DNA of 13,014 bases from Planctomycetota bacterium (GCA_021778575.1 JAJYCH010000052.1:1-13014); one strand, 5' to 3'. Shown: positions 1 to 8,341, counted from the first letter of the stretch. A program made the numbers and translations. Notes: generated by a model not told the origin, from the sequence alone.

Positions 1-454
1 CCGATCTGGAAGGGTCGGTCATGGCCTGGCCATTCTTCTGCTGGATATCGACCACTTCAAGCGGATCAACGACACTTACGGCCATGGCGTGGGAGACGAG
101 GTTCTCCGACTGGTCGCGAATATCCTCCGCGAGTCGGTCCGATCCGAAGACCTGGTCGCCCGATTTGGTGGCGAGGAGTTCATTCTGGCCGTGAACACGC
201 CGGGGATTCCGCAGGCCCGGCACGTGGCCGAACAGGTCCGACTCCTGCTCGCGGCCCGTCCGATCGAGGCCGCCGGCCACCACGTCCGGGTGACCGCCAG
301 CTTCGGTGGCGACTTTGCCGAACCCGGTCGATTTCAGGACGCCGGTCGGATGATCCAGAACGCCGATCGGGCACTGTACAAGGCCAAGAACACCGGCCGC
401 GACCGGGTCGTCTTCGAGGATCGCAACCTCCTGACCTCGTTGCCCTTGAAGTAA
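1..454 (+). CDS. Diguanylate cyclase, C-terminal GGDEF domain (5' partial)
   Basis: This makes the second messenger cyclic di-GMP from two GTP. The gene enters from the left edge in frame 2, and 150 residues are visible. The start of the GGDEF fold is canonical: LLDIDHFKRINDTYGH around visible residues 12-28, with Asp15 as the expected metal ligand and Asn23/Asp32 contacting guanine. The active-site motif is GGEEF at 56-60. Five residues before it lies RSED (47-50), matching the RxxD inhibitory I-site, so product feedback should be intact. The usual ending ADRALYKAKNTGRDRV is present, followed by a short tail. The N-terminal sensor or receiver region lies outside the window, so the input signal and localisation are unknown. 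The family call is secure from the motifs. Activity is inferred because every key residue in view is present. Confidence 0.95.
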   Translation, partial: RSGRVGHGLAILLLDIDHFKRINDTYGHGVGDEVLRLVANILRESVRSEDLVARFGGEEFILAVNTPGIPQARHVAEQVRLLLAARPIEAAGHHVRVTASFGGDFAEPGRFQDAGRMIQNADRALYKAKNTGRDRVVFEDRNLLTSLPLK

Positions 455-474
455 AAGGAGTGAAGTCGCGGTGG

Positions 475-488
475 GCCTCGCCCGAGGC
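475..488 (+). terminator. Possible weak terminator stem-loop after the GGDEF gene
   Basis: The arms GCCTC and GAGGC enclose a GCCC loop about 20 bases after the diguanylate cyclase stop. There is no T-tract, so this may be a factor-dependent end or just GC-rich self-complementarity. Confidence 0.25.
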
Positions 489-555
489 TCGAAGCCCCTC
501 GACGGATCGATCGAGAAATGCAGACTTCTCGCTGAACGCCACCTGCCATTGAGCA

Positions 556-585
556 CTCGTTCCCACGGAGGACCGTGGGAACGAG
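556..585. repeat. REP-like palindrome, copy 1
   Basis: A perfect 13-bp inverted repeat: CTCGTTCCCACGG, loop AGGA, CCGTGGGAACGAG. The same element, in the opposite orientation and with one changed arm base, occurs at 12607-12636. Two intergenic copies in 13 kb suggest a dispersed repeat family rather than a gene-specific terminator. It lies in the gap between two co-directional genes and could also act as a transcription end for the left one. Confidence 0.8.
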
Positions 586-598
586 GAAACGATTTAAA

Positions 599-624
599 TT
601 TAAAACATGATATTATGTTTTAAA
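599..624. repeat. AT-rich palindrome
   Basis: The perfect 10-bp arms TTTAAAACAT and ATGTTTTAAA flank the loop GATATT. This AT-only-like patch stands out in GC-rich surroundings. It begins 13 bases after the REP-like palindrome and lies about 130 bases upstream of the hydrolase start. Possible roles are an operator, an AT-rich UP-like or curved region, or part of a larger repeat unit. The sequence alone does not decide. Confidence 0.6.
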
Positions 625-702
625 CGCCAAGCACTTCGGAGTTCGAGTCGTCGGTCCAACCCGGATATCCGCCATCACGGACCTGTTTCGCGAAGCTTTC
701 TC

Positions 703-711
703 TGTTATTCT
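703..711 (+). promoter_or_regulatory. Candidate extended -10 promoter for the hydrolase gene
   Basis: TGTTATTCT fits an extended -10 box (TGn followed by TATTCT). It ends 41 bases before the ATG at 753, which would give a short leader. No convincing -35 hexamer is seen. Similar TGnTATnCT boxes lie upstream of two other genes here (minus strand, 4950-4958 and 12494-12502). Inference only. Confidence 0.3.
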
Positions 712-752
712 CTACTGCGGTGGTTTCCGGATGTCCAGCCGAGGTGGTTCCT

Positions 753-2786
753 ATGATCGGTACGCGGTTCGTGATCGCGTTGGTTCTCATTCTGGGTAGA
801 GGCTCGTTCGTTTTTGGGAGTGACGGACGGTCCGATTTTGTCGAGCAGATGCTGGCTCGACCGATTATCAGTCCCGACACCGGGCTGGCCGAGATCCGTC
901 TCTTCGCCGAGTCGAAGGTTCCCGTGATGCCCGAGATCAAGGATCTGGCAAGCTGGCAAACCCTGGCCGATCGGATGCGTCGGGACACGCTCGAAAAAGT
1001 GGTCTATCGCGGCGAGGCCAGAAAATGGCGCGAAGCACCGACGCACGTCGAGTGGCAAGAAACCATCGAGGGTGGGCCGGGATATCGAATCAAAAAACTC
1101 CGTTACGAAGTGGTTCCCGGATTCTGGATACCGGCACTGCTTTACGAGCCCGAGAAACTCGACGGGAAGGTTCCCGCAGTCCTTAATTTCGACGGGCACG
1201 ATCCGCAAGGGATGTTCGCCGATTACAAGCAGGTTCGCTGCATCAACCTGGCCAGGCGCGGCGTGATCGCCTTGAATGTGGATTGGATCGGAATGGGTGA
1301 GCTCAAGAATCCAGAAAATCAGCATACGATCCTTAACCATCTCGATCTCTGTGGAACGAGCGGACTGGCGGTCTTCTACTCGCTTCAGACGCGCGGGATC
1401 GACGTCCTGCTCTCGCACGAAAACGTCCATCCAGCGAAGATCGGGGTGACCGGACTTTCCGGTGGCGGCTGGCAAACAATCTTTCTGGGGGCTCTCGATA
1501 CCCGGGTCGCCTTGACGGTGCCGGTGGCCGGCTATTCGAGCTTCCGGACCCGGGCCCATTTCGCCATGGACCTGGGCGATTCGGAGCAGACTCCGGTCGA
1601 CCTGGCGAATGTCACCGACTATGCCTTGATGACCGCGATGCTCGCCCCTCGCGCGGCTCTGTTGACCTTCAATGCCAAGGACAATTGCTGTTTCGCGGCC
1701 GACCACGCGCTGGCTCCGCTGCTCGACGCGGCCGCGCCGATCTACCGGCTTTATGGCCAGGAAAGCAGGCTCCGGACCCATGTCAACCAAGATCCGGGAA
1801 CACATAACTATCTGAAAGATAATCGGCAGGCCCTCTATCGGATGGTGGGCGACCAGTTCTTTCCCGGCCTGGCCGACTTTTCGGCCGAAGAGATCGCCGT
1901 CGAATCCGAAATCAAATCGGCTGAACAACTTCGAGTGGCCTTGCCGGCCGGCCAGGCAACCTTGCATTCGCTGGCGCTCGCCCGAAGCAAGGATCTACCG
2001 CGTGAACCGGTCTTGCCCGGCGAGCGGAATGCCGCGACCGCCTGGCAGGCCGCTCGATCCGAACGTCTCCGCGAGATCATCCATTATCATCCGAACGGGA
2101 TTCGTCCCGAGACGATCCGAACCGAGACGAAAGAGGCGATCACCGCCAGTCACCTCAAGCTCCGGATCGGTGATTCGTGGACGATCCCCGCCGTCGAGCT
2201 GAGTCGTGGTGAACCGACCGGGGTCACGATTTTGATCGCCGACTCCGGTAGAAACGCAGCGAAAGCGGCGGCTCTCGATGAACTCGATAAGGGGCGAAAG
2301 GTTCTGACGGTGGACCTGTTTGATACGGGTGAGTCAAAGATCGCCGAGAAGGCCTGGCTCTGGAACCTGTATGTGTCGACGGTTGGCGAGCGTCCGCTCG
2401 GCCTGAAGGCGGCGCAACTTGGATCAATCGCCCGGATGATCCATGACTCTTCCCGGAAACCGGTCTCGATCGTCGCGGTCGGCCCGAGTTCGTCGGTTGT
2501 CGCGCTCGTGGCCGCCGGGCTCGAGCCCGCCGTCATCGGCTCGCTGGAACTTCGCGAGGCACCGGGAAGTTTGAAAGAACCGATCGAGGCGAATCTACCG
2601 TTTGACCAGGCTCCGGATCGCTTTTGTTTCGGGCTCCTGGAAGAGTTTGACCTGCCGCAACTCGTCGCGCTCGTGGCTCCTCGACCGGTGATCTTTTCGG
2701 CGGCGACCGACCGGGCGAAGGCCGAACTTGTTCCGTTGAAGGCCTGGTACGCAGTGTTCGGCCAGGATTTTCAACCGGCTCGGTGA
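753..2786 (+). CDS. Secreted two-domain alpha/beta hydrolase (acetyl xylan esterase/dienelactone hydrolase-like)
   Basis: Probably an exported esterase-type hydrolase; the substrate is unknown. I chose the ATG at 753 over the in-frame GTG at 720 because GAGGTGG sits 6 bases upstream and a signal peptide begins there (MIGTRF, hydrophobic core, end near FGS). The product is 677 residues. The first hydrolase domain spans about residues 115-375. It has the nucleophile elbow GLSGGG (Ser236), the family's APR motif followed by a likely acid in NAKD (Asp310), and a likely His351 in PGTHNY. A second region, about 485-677, repeats the fold's hallmarks: a central strand, an elbow-like VGPSSS and LVAPRPV. 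It lacks a GxSxG elbow and a terminal His, so it seems non-catalytic. Homologues in planctomycetes are often annotated as acetyl xylan esterase or dienelactone hydrolase. The triad assignment is by motif only. The gene stands alone, with 186 bases before the next gene on this strand. Confidence 0.85.
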   Translation: MIGTRFVIALVLILGRGSFVFGSDGRSDFVEQMLARPIISPDTGLAEIRLFAESKVPVMPEIKDLASWQTLADRMRRDTLEKVVYRGEARKWREAPTHVEWQETIEGGPGYRIKKLRYEVVPGFWIPALLYEPEKLDGKVPAVLNFDGHDPQGMFADYKQVRCINLARRGVIALNVDWIGMGELKNPENQHTILNHLDLCGTSGLAVFYSLQTRGIDVLLSHENVHPAKIGVTGLSGGGWQTIFLGALDTRVALTVPVAGYSSFRTRAHFAMDLGDSEQTPVDLANVTDYALMTAMLAPRAALLTFNAKDNCCFAADHALAPLLDAAAPIYRLYGQESRLRTHVNQDPGTHNYLKDNRQALYRMVGDQFFPGLADFSAEEIAVESEIKSAEQLRVALPAGQATLHSLALARSKDLPREPVLPGERNAATAWQAARSERLREIIHYHPNGIRPETIRTETKEAITASHLKLRIGDSWTIPAVELSRGEPTGVTILIADSGRNAAKAAALDELDKGRKVLTVDLFDTGESKIAEKAWLWNLYVSTVGERPLGLKAAQLGSIARMIHDSSRKPVSIVAVGPSSSVVALVAAGLEPAVIGSLELREAPGSLKEPIEANLPFDQAPDRFCFGLLEEFDLPQLVALVAPRPVIFSAATDRAKAELVPLKAWYAVFGQDFQPAR

Positions 2787-2972
2787 GTCTTGGAATTCGG
2801 AGGACCGGTGGATCTCACGGCTCGACCGGGACCGATTGTGGTGAGGCGAGGCAGAGCGAGGGATCGAAGATCTGTCGACGATGGAGCCCGAATTGCGTAA
2901 ACCAGTGAAGGTCCGACCGGCGGGTGGTCCGTTCCGAGTCGGCGCACGTTTTCTCCGAGAGGTTGCGATCTG

Positions 2973-3203
2973 ATGATCATCGGGAATCGAGAGAAGTGGG
3001 TGATCGGAGCCGTGATTCTGAGCGTGAACTTGCTGGCTTGCACTGGGTGCAGCGACGTCAATAGCAAGGTGGCCGGTCCCGGCGGCGGTCCCAGCTCGGG
3101 CGCGGCGGGAAGCACGTCTCGTCCTGGTGGGGTCATTCCGGGGACCAATTCCGAGTATTCGGCGGATGTGAGTTCCGGCGGGACGGCGGCCAGCCCCCGT
3201 TAA
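2973..3203 (+). CDS. Small predicted lipoprotein, Gly/Ser-rich
   Basis: A 76-residue hypothetical protein. It has a short positive N-terminus (Arg6, Lys8), a hydrophobic stretch from Trp9 to Ala22 and a lipobox-like LLAC with Cys23 as the probable lipidated residue. Cys26 in CTGC is a less good alternative. The mature part, about 54 residues, is low-complexity, rich in Gly, Ser and Pro, and has no recognisable domain. AGAGG lies 10 bases before the ATG. The start codon overlaps the TGA of a 30-codon upstream frame (TGATG at 2971-2975), which may or may not matter. Small secreted lipoproteins of this kind are common in planctomycetes, and no function can be assigned. It is followed by a stem-loop and then by a convergent gene. 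Confidence 0.65.
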   Translation: MIIGNREKWVIGAVILSVNLLACTGCSDVNSKVAGPGGGPSSGAAGSTSRPGGVIPGTNSEYSADVSSGGTAASPR

Positions 3204-3251
3204 TCGATTTCGGAACCGGGCACCAGTTCTTGCCGGTTCGAAAACGCGAAA

Positions 3252-3293
3252 CCCCTCACTCCACCCTTTTCCGCAGAAGGATGGTGTGAGGGG
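3252..3293. terminator. Stem-loop between convergent genes (candidate bidirectional terminator)
   Basis: The outer arms CCCCTCAC and GTGAGGGG pair perfectly, and an inner imperfect stem (CCACCCTT with AAGGATGG) continues towards the loop. It lies 48 bases after the lipoprotein stop and 36 bases beyond the AAA+ gene stop on the other strand, the position expected for a shared terminator. There is no long T-tract on either side. Confidence 0.55.
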
Positions 3294-3329
3294 CCGCGTC
3301 GAGCCACCGCAGTAGTGACTGGCTTGGGT

Positions 3330-4697
3330 TCACATGGTCGTGAAATAAGATCCGACGGCGAAGTCGATGATTTCGCGAGTCACGACCATGGGCTGGTCGT
3401 GATAAAGACAGTAGCTCCGAGCCTGCTGAAGCAGGTCGCGCGGCTGACAGCTCCGAAACGGACGGTTCACTCGATTGTAGTGATGTTCAATCAGGTAGTC
3501 GATTGAATCCTCGGGCAGCTTGTCAAATCCGAGTTTATCGGCCATGACCTGAAAGAGGTGGCGGAAGGTCGAGACGTCGGGGTCGGTGACCTGGATCTTG
3601 TAGGGGATTCGCCGGAGAAACGCCTCGTCAACCAGTTGTTTGGGTTCGAGGTTGGTCGAGAACAAGGTCAGTTGATCAAACGGCACGCGAATGTTCTTGC
3701 CGTTGCTCAGGGTCTGGAAGTCATACCGCTTTTCGAGCGGAATGATCATCCGGTTGAGCAGGTCGACCGGGGCCATTCGCTGGCGGCCAAAGTCGTCGAT
3801 CAGGAGTGTCCCGTTATTCGCTTTCATCTGGAGCGAGGCCTCGCTGATTCGCGAGACCTTGTCGTAGCGGATCTCGAGTCGATCCATGGTCAACTCGCCA
3901 CCGACGACGACTGTGGGGCGACGGATCTCAACCCATCGCGCGTCGATATCGGCCCGGCGATACAGCGGTTCGTTCGGGACGCTGATTGGCTCGTGAACCG
4001 AGGGGTCGAACAGCTTGACAAGCTGGCCGCCCAGGTCAAGAACCCGGGGAATCCAGATCGAATTGCCGAAGCAGCGGGTGATCCGCTCGGCGATGCTTGT
4101 CTTGCCGTTACCCGGTGAACCGTAGAGAAACATCCCTCGACCCGAGTTGATCGCCGGACCAAGAACGCCAAGCATCTCGTCGGAAATGACCAGGTCGGAG
4201 AACGCCCGGCGCAGTTGCTCGACCTGAGGGCGCTCGACGGCGATCGACTGCGCGGCCACTCCCGCGACATAGTCTTGATACGAGACCGGAGCCGAACCAA
4301 CGTAGGCGCATTCGTCGCTATATTCGCGTGCCCGGGACCGACCGGCCTCGGTGAGCGAGTAATCATAGTCGCCAATGTCGGCGACATTCGCATACATCAG
4401 CAGCTTTTGCCGCTGAAGCCGTTGCAGCTCATCGAGCAACAGCGCGAACGGAAGACCCAGTTCGGACGCGATCGACCGACCCGAACCGGTGCCGACCCCC
4501 TGAAGCGTTTTCAGGATCAGCCCTTCCACCTGCGACGCCGTAAGACCGGCCGCGTTCAGATCCCCAGGCTTCCTCGGGCGAAAGAACTCGCGGATTGGTT
4601 GGCTGATTGATTGCGACTCTTTCGGCAATCGTTCAACCGTGTAGGATGGCAAATCCCGGGCGATTCTGTTGTCGATTCCATGGCCACTCTGCAACAT
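3330..4697 (-). CDS. Winged-helix AAA+ family ATPase
   Basis: A 455-residue cytoplasmic P-loop ATPase with an N-terminal winged-helix-like region. I chose the ATG at 4697 because GGAG lies 9 bases upstream. An in-frame TTG at 4757 would add 20 residues but has no ribosome binding site. Residues about 50-125 resemble a winged helix (ASELGLPFALLLDELQRL, then SLTEAGRSRA). The AAA+ core has Walker A GSPGNGKT (193-200), Walker B TLLIDD (297-302), sensor-1 STN (347-349), an Arg-finger candidate RR (362-363) and a sensor-2-like CQPRD (417-421). All look intact, so ATP hydrolysis is expected. I do not recognise a characterised orthologue. Related planctomycete proteins are usually annotated only as ATP-binding proteins. 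No partner gene is adjacent: pgi lies upstream across a 411-base gap. Roles as a remodelling chaperone or a regulator are both open. Confidence 0.85.
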   Translation of the reverse strand: MLQSGHGIDNRIARDLPSYTVERLPKESQSISQPIREFFRPRKPGDLNAAGLTASQVEGLILKTLQGVGTGSGRSIASELGLPFALLLDELQRLQRQKLLMYANVADIGDYDYSLTEAGRSRAREYSDECAYVGSAPVSYQDYVAGVAAQSIAVERPQVEQLRRAFSDLVISDEMLGVLGPAINSGRGMFLYGSPGNGKTSIAERITRCFGNSIWIPRVLDLGGQLVKLFDPSVHEPISVPNEPLYRRADIDARWVEIRRPTVVVGGELTMDRLEIRYDKVSRISEASLQMKANNGTLLIDDFGRQRMAPVDLLNRMIIPLEKRYDFQTLSNGKNIRVPFDQLTLFSTNLEPKQLVDEAFLRRIPYKIQVTDPDVSTFRHLFQVMADKLGFDKLPEDSIDYLIEHHYNRVNRPFRSCQPRDLLQQARSYCLYHDQPMVVTREIIDFAVGSYFTTM

Positions 4698-4806
4698 GCG
4701 CCTTATCTCCGGCTGAGCGGCAAAATCCCTGTTCCTCTGCGGGAGGACGGGCTTCAATAAACCATCAATCCGCCAGAGAACCCTAGGTCATCACGCAAAT
4801 TTTGTG

Positions 4807-4859
4807 ACGATAATCGTGAGAGTCATCGGTGATGACGTGGGGATCGGGCAACGTTGCCC
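4807..4859. promoter_or_regulatory. Cluster of three small palindromes upstream of the AAA+ gene
   Basis: Within 53 bases lie ACGATAATCGT (4807-4817), GTCATC-GGT-GATGAC (4822-4836) and the perfect 14-bp palindrome GGGCAACGTTGCCC (4846-4859). They sit 110-162 bases upstream of the ATG at 4697, between it and a candidate promoter. They could be operators or 5' leader hairpins. The rest of the gap 4698-5108 shows no convincing gene. Confidence 0.35.
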
Positions 4860-4949
4860 TCCTGCGCTTACGCGTTCATTTTGGGTCGTTGAGGGCCGCT
4901 CGATGGTTCGCGGTAAGTCGATCGGGCCAAGTCCCCGACGCGATGGCAC

Positions 4950-4958
4950 AGTATAGCA
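4950..4958 (-). promoter_or_regulatory. Candidate extended -10 promoter for the AAA+ gene
   Basis: On the minus strand this reads TGCTATACT, a good extended -10 box. No clear -35 hexamer is seen. It would give a leader of about 240 bases to the ATG at 4697, long enough to include the palindrome cluster at 4807-4859. Confidence 0.3.
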
Positions 4959-5015
4959 GAGCGGAAGAGAACGAACATCCACACCAGCATGATGTCTACA
5001 ATTGGCAACGACAAT

Positions 5016-5053
5016 AAGGTGACAGTCTCATCTTGTCATGAGTCTGCCACCTT
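5016..5053 (-). terminator. Long hairpin downstream of pgi (terminator or repeat)
   Basis: Two 16-base arms (5016-5031 and 5038-5053) enclose a 6-base loop. Fourteen positions pair exactly, and one of the other two is a G-T wobble in the minus-strand transcript. It starts 55 bases after the pgi stop, where a terminator is expected. There is no strong T-tract on the minus strand, so a dispersed palindromic repeat is an alternative. Confidence 0.5.
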
Positions 5054-5108
5054 TTCGTTTCTGAATTCGAGTGAGCCAAAATGCGGCTTCGAGCGGGACT
5101 CCGTTCGA

Positions 5109-6752
5109 TCAGACGTTTGCAGTCCGGCCCGAGCGATAGCGCTCGATCAGAAGGTTTGTCGAGCTATCATGAGTCAGGGAGCCGACCTCGGTGTTTTCGA
5201 GTTCCGGAATGATCCGCTGGGCGAGAACCTTGCCGAGTTCCACGCCCCACTGGTCGAACGAGTCGATATCCCAGATGGCTCCCTGGGTGAAGACACTGTG
5301 CTCGTAAAGCGCGACAAGCTTGCCGAGCGAACTGGGTGTCAACTCGTCGACCATGATCGTGTTCGAAGGACGATTTCCCTCGAACGTTTTGTGCGGAACC
5401 AACCGAGCGGGCGTACCTTCGGCCGCGACTTCCGCCGAGGTCTTGCCGAACGCCAGAGCCTCGGCCTGCGCGAAGACATTTGCCAGCAACAGGTCATGAT
5501 GTCGACCGATCGGGTTGAGCGCCCGAGTGAAAGCGATGAAGTCGCACGGGATCAGCTTGGTCCCCTGGTGGATCAATTGATAGAACGAGTGCTGACCGTT
5601 GGTTCCAGGCTCGCCCCAGTAGATCGGTCCGGTCTGATAGTTGACCTCGGACCCTCCCAGCGTGACGTGCTTGCCGTTGCTCTCCATCGTCAACTGCTGG
5701 AGATAGGCCGGAAACCGTTTCAGATACTGTTCGTAGGGCAAGACGGCGACGGTCTGGGCACCGAAGAAGTTGTTGTACCAGATCGCCAGCAAGCCCATCA
5801 GAACCGGCAAGTTCTGTTCCAGGGGCGTGGTCCGGAAGTGCTCGTCCACCTGATGAAAACCGTCGAGCATGGCCCGGAAATTATCGGGACCGATGGCGAG
5901 CATCGTGGACAGGCCGATGGCCGAGTCCATCGAATAGCGGCCGCCGACCCAGTCCCAGAATCCGAACATGTTGGCCGTGTCGATCCCGAACTTGGTCACT
6001 TCCTCGGCGTTGGTCGAGAGCGCGACGAAGTGTTTGGCCACCGCCGCCGGATCTTTCAAACTCGCCAGCGACCAGTCGCGAGCCGACCGGGCGTTGGTCA
6101 TCGTCTCAAGAGTGGTGAAGGTTTTCGAAGCGACGATAAACAGGGTTTCTTCGGGGTCGAGGTCGATCGTGGCCTCGACGAAATCGGTCCCGTCAATGTT
6201 CGAGACGAACCGGAAGACCAGGTCCCGTCGCGAGTAATGACGAAGCGCCTCGTAAGCCATGACCGGACCGAGGTCCGACCCGCCGATCCCGATGTTGACA
6301 ATATTCTTGATCGGTTTGCCGGTATGCCCCTTCCACTCGCCCGAACGGATCCGGTCGGAAAACGAAGCCATCTTGTCGAGCACGGCATGGACTTCAGGCA
6401 CGACATCCACGCCATCAAGGATGATGGATTCTCCTGGAGCCGCGCGCAAGGCGACATGCAACACCGCGCGGTTCTCGGTGATGTTGATCTTTTCGCCCTG
6501 GAACATCGCGTCGATCTTGGCCTTCAACCCCGATTCTTCAGCGAGCTTGATCAGGAGCCCCAGAGTCTCGTCGGTCACGCGGTTCTTGGAGTAGTCCAGA
6601 TAAATTCCAAGCGCCTCGGCCGTGAACCGGGAGCCTCGCGCGGGGTCGGCGGCGAAAAGATCGCGGAGGTGCGTGGCCTGGATCACCTGATAATGGGCTT
6701 CAAGCGATTTCCACGAGGCACGGTCGGTGAGTGGGGTACTGGTGATCGACAT
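5109..6752 (-). CDS. pgi: Glucose-6-phosphate isomerase
   Basis: Cytoplasmic enzyme interconverting glucose 6-phosphate and fructose 6-phosphate in glycolysis and gluconeogenesis. The ATG at 6752 gives 547 residues, close to the 549 of E. coli Pgi. An upstream in-frame start at 6848 would add 32 residues that do not fit the family. Both family signatures are present: [14 protein letters not shown] around residues 267-280 and [18 protein letters not shown] around 491-508. By position the catalytic residues are Glu357 (in MESNGK), His388 (in TNGQH) and Lys508 (end of the second signature). The phosphate-binding stretch [10 protein letters not shown] and the SKTFTT loop are also intact. The gene follows DUF1501 on the same strand after a 120-base gap and ends before a hairpin at 5016-5053, so it may be transcribed alone or by read-through. 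A long open frame on the opposite strand is a shadow of this gene. Confidence 0.97.
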   Translation of the reverse strand: MSITSTPLTDRASWKSLEAHYQVIQATHLRDLFAADPARGSRFTAEALGIYLDYSKNRVTDETLGLLIKLAEESGLKAKIDAMFQGEKINITENRAVLHVALRAAPGESIILDGVDVVPEVHAVLDKMASFSDRIRSGEWKGHTGKPIKNIVNIGIGGSDLGPVMAYEALRHYSRRDLVFRFVSNIDGTDFVEATIDLDPEETLFIVASKTFTTLETMTNARSARDWSLASLKDPAAVAKHFVALSTNAEEVTKFGIDTANMFGFWDWVGGRYSMDSAIGLSTMLAIGPDNFRAMLDGFHQVDEHFRTTPLEQNLPVLMGLLAIWYNNFFGAQTVAVLPYEQYLKRFPAYLQQLTMESNGKHVTLGGSEVNYQTGPIYWGEPGTNGQHSFYQLIHQGTKLIPCDFIAFTRALNPIGRHHDLLLANVFAQAEALAFGKTSAEVAAEGTPARLVPHKTFEGNRPSNTIMVDELTPSSLGKLVALYEHSVFTQGAIWDIDSFDQWGVELGKVLAQRIIPELENTEVGSLTHDSSTNLLIERYRSGRTANV

Positions 6753-6872
6753 TTTGAGAGTGCTCGCCCTGTACGGGTTTGATGGATGGTACAGTCCAGC
6801 CTCGAATTGTAGTCCGAGCGAGCCCGCCGCTCCACCGTCACGAATCATAAATCGCGAGCCGGTCCGGTCGGA

Positions 6873-8321
6873 TCAAGTCAACAGGTCGCGAATCACCTTT
6901 CCATGAACATCTGTCAATCGTCGATGGGCGCCATTATGGTAGTAGGTCAATCGTTCGTGGTCGATTCCCAGCAGGTGGAGAATCGTGGCGTGGAAGTCGT
7001 GGACGTCGACGACGCGATCGACCGCCTTGTGGCCGAATTCGTCGGTCGATCCGAAGCTGAAGGCTTTCTTGACGCCGGCTCCGGCCAGCCAGGCGGTAAA
7101 GCCGCTCGGGTTATGGTCGCGGCCGTTGGTTCCTTTCTGAAACGTCGGCATCCGGCCGAATTCGGTCGTCCAGACGAACAGCGTGTCGTCAAGTAGCCCT
7201 CGGGCTTTCAGGTCGCTCAGGAGAGCGGCGGCCGGTTGATCGAGGATCGGCCCGTGTCGGTTGTAGTCCGACGCGATCTGGCGGTGGCCGTCCCAGTTCA
7301 GATTCCCCTCGCCCATCGCGAACGCACCGTTAAACAGCGTGATGAACCGGACACCGCGTTCGAGAAGTCGGCGGGCCAGCAGGCAGTTCCGGCCAAATCC
7401 GGCGAGCGTGGCGTTGGAATCGTCCAGACCGTAAAGCTTTCGGGTAGCTGGGCTTTCACCGGACAGGTCGGAGACCTCCGGAGCGCCCAGTTGCATCCGA
7501 GCCGCAAGCTCGTACGAAGCGATCCGGGCGGCAAGCTCGGCGTCGCCTGGATGGCGCTGGAGATGGTCGTCGTTGAGCTTCTTCAGGAAATCACGCGAGG
7601 CTCGATCATCCGCTTCCGAGAGGCTGCCGGGTCGATTCAGGTGCGGGATCGGCTTGTCGGCGTTGAACGCGGTCCCCTGGTGCATCGCGGGCAAGAATCC
7701 GGCCGCCCAGTTGGCGGGGCCTTGCTGGGGGACGCCCCGAGGGTCGGGAATCGCGACATAAGCGGGCAGGTCGTGGTTTTCGGTCCCGAGCGCGTAGGAG
7801 ACCCATGAGCCGAGGCTGGGATAGCCTTCGCTGGTGAATCCCGTGCTCAGAAAGATCTCGCCCGGTCCATGCGTGTTGGTCTTCGAGGTCATCGAGTGAA
7901 CGAAGCAGATCTCATCGGCCAGTTGACCCAGTCGAGGGAGGAGGTCGGAGGTCATCTTGCCCGACTCGCCCCGCGGCTGGAACGCCCAGGGGCTCCGGGC
8001 GAGGTTGCCATTTTCCCCCTGGAACGTCCGGAGCTTCTCGCCACCAGGCAGGGGTTCGCCGTGGCGTTTGAGCAGCTCGGGCTTGTAGTCCCAGGTGTCG
8101 AGATGGCTCACCGCCCCGGTGCAGAACAGATGAACGACGCGCTTGGCCTTGGCCGGATGATGCGGCAGTCCGACCGCCGAGGTGGGCTCGCCCGCGAGCA
8201 GGTTTTGCTCGGCCAGGAGTGCGCCCAGGGCGATTCCGCCCATGCCGCTCGATAGCCTGGCAAGAAACCGCCGACGATCGAGCAAGCGGTGCCCGCCCAG
8301 GCTGAGAGGTCTGTCGGACAT
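6873..8321 (-). CDS. DUF1501 protein, Tat-exported, sulfatase/alkaline-phosphatase-like fold
   Basis: A 482-residue protein of the DUF1501 family (Pfam PF07394), which belongs to the alkaline phosphatase/sulfatase superfamily; its reaction is not established. The N-terminus has a twin-arginine signal (RRRFLARL from about residue 16, then a hydrophobic stretch GGIALGALL), implying folded export. Motifs typical of the family follow: HLDTWDYKP near 73-81, THGPGE near 150-155, TTEFGRMP near 385-392, GRDHNP near 400-405 and [14 protein letters not shown] near 441-454. The conserved Asp/Glu/His residues in these motifs are plausible metal ligands. I chose the ATG at 8321 over the GTG directly before it because GAGG lies 9 bases upstream. 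The gene begins only 20 bases after the stop of the PSCyt1/DUF1549/DUF1553 gene, so the two are almost certainly one operon, a pairing seen throughout planctomycetes. Confidence 0.93.
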   Translation of the reverse strand: MSDRPLSLGGHRLLDRRRFLARLSSGMGGIALGALLAEQNLLAGEPTSAVGLPHHPAKAKRVVHLFCTGAVSHLDTWDYKPELLKRHGEPLPGGEKLRTFQGENGNLARSPWAFQPRGESGKMTSDLLPRLGQLADEICFVHSMTSKTNTHGPGEIFLSTGFTSEGYPSLGSWVSYALGTENHDLPAYVAIPDPRGVPQQGPANWAAGFLPAMHQGTAFNADKPIPHLNRPGSLSEADDRASRDFLKKLNDDHLQRHPGDAELAARIASYELAARMQLGAPEVSDLSGESPATRKLYGLDDSNATLAGFGRNCLLARRLLERGVRFITLFNGAFAMGEGNLNWDGHRQIASDYNRHGPILDQPAAALLSDLKARGLLDDTLFVWTTEFGRMPTFQKGTNGRDHNPSGFTAWLAGAGVKKAFSFGSTDEFGHKAVDRVVDVHDFHATILHLLGIDHERLTYYHNGAHRRLTDVHGKVIRDLLT

Positions 8322-8341
8322 CACTCAAGTCCTCGGAGAGA

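Noticed and set aside
705..1967. A 420-codon minus-strand frame opposite the hydrolase
   Set aside because: It is antisense to a well-supported gene with signal peptide and catalytic motifs, and the translated product has no recognisable features.
2784..2844. A possible frameshift continuing the hydrolase C-terminus in another frame
   Set aside because: The alternative frame gives about 20 residues with no expected catalytic His or family motif. The end at LVAPRPV plus about 30 residues looks natural for the degenerate second domain.
4698..4757. A 20-residue N-terminal extension of the AAA+ protein from a TTG start
   Set aside because: No ribosome binding site precedes the TTG, whereas the ATG at 4697 has GGAG at good spacing. 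Kept only as an alternative start.
4989..6782. A 597-codon open frame on the plus strand opposite pgi
   Set aside because: It is fully antisense to a clear pgi gene with intact signatures. Its protein is low in hydrophobic core and shows no domain. It is a codon-usage shadow in GC-rich DNA.
6753..6848. A 32-residue N-terminal extension of Pgi
   Set aside because: The shorter form matches the family's usual length, and the extension has no family-like sequence.
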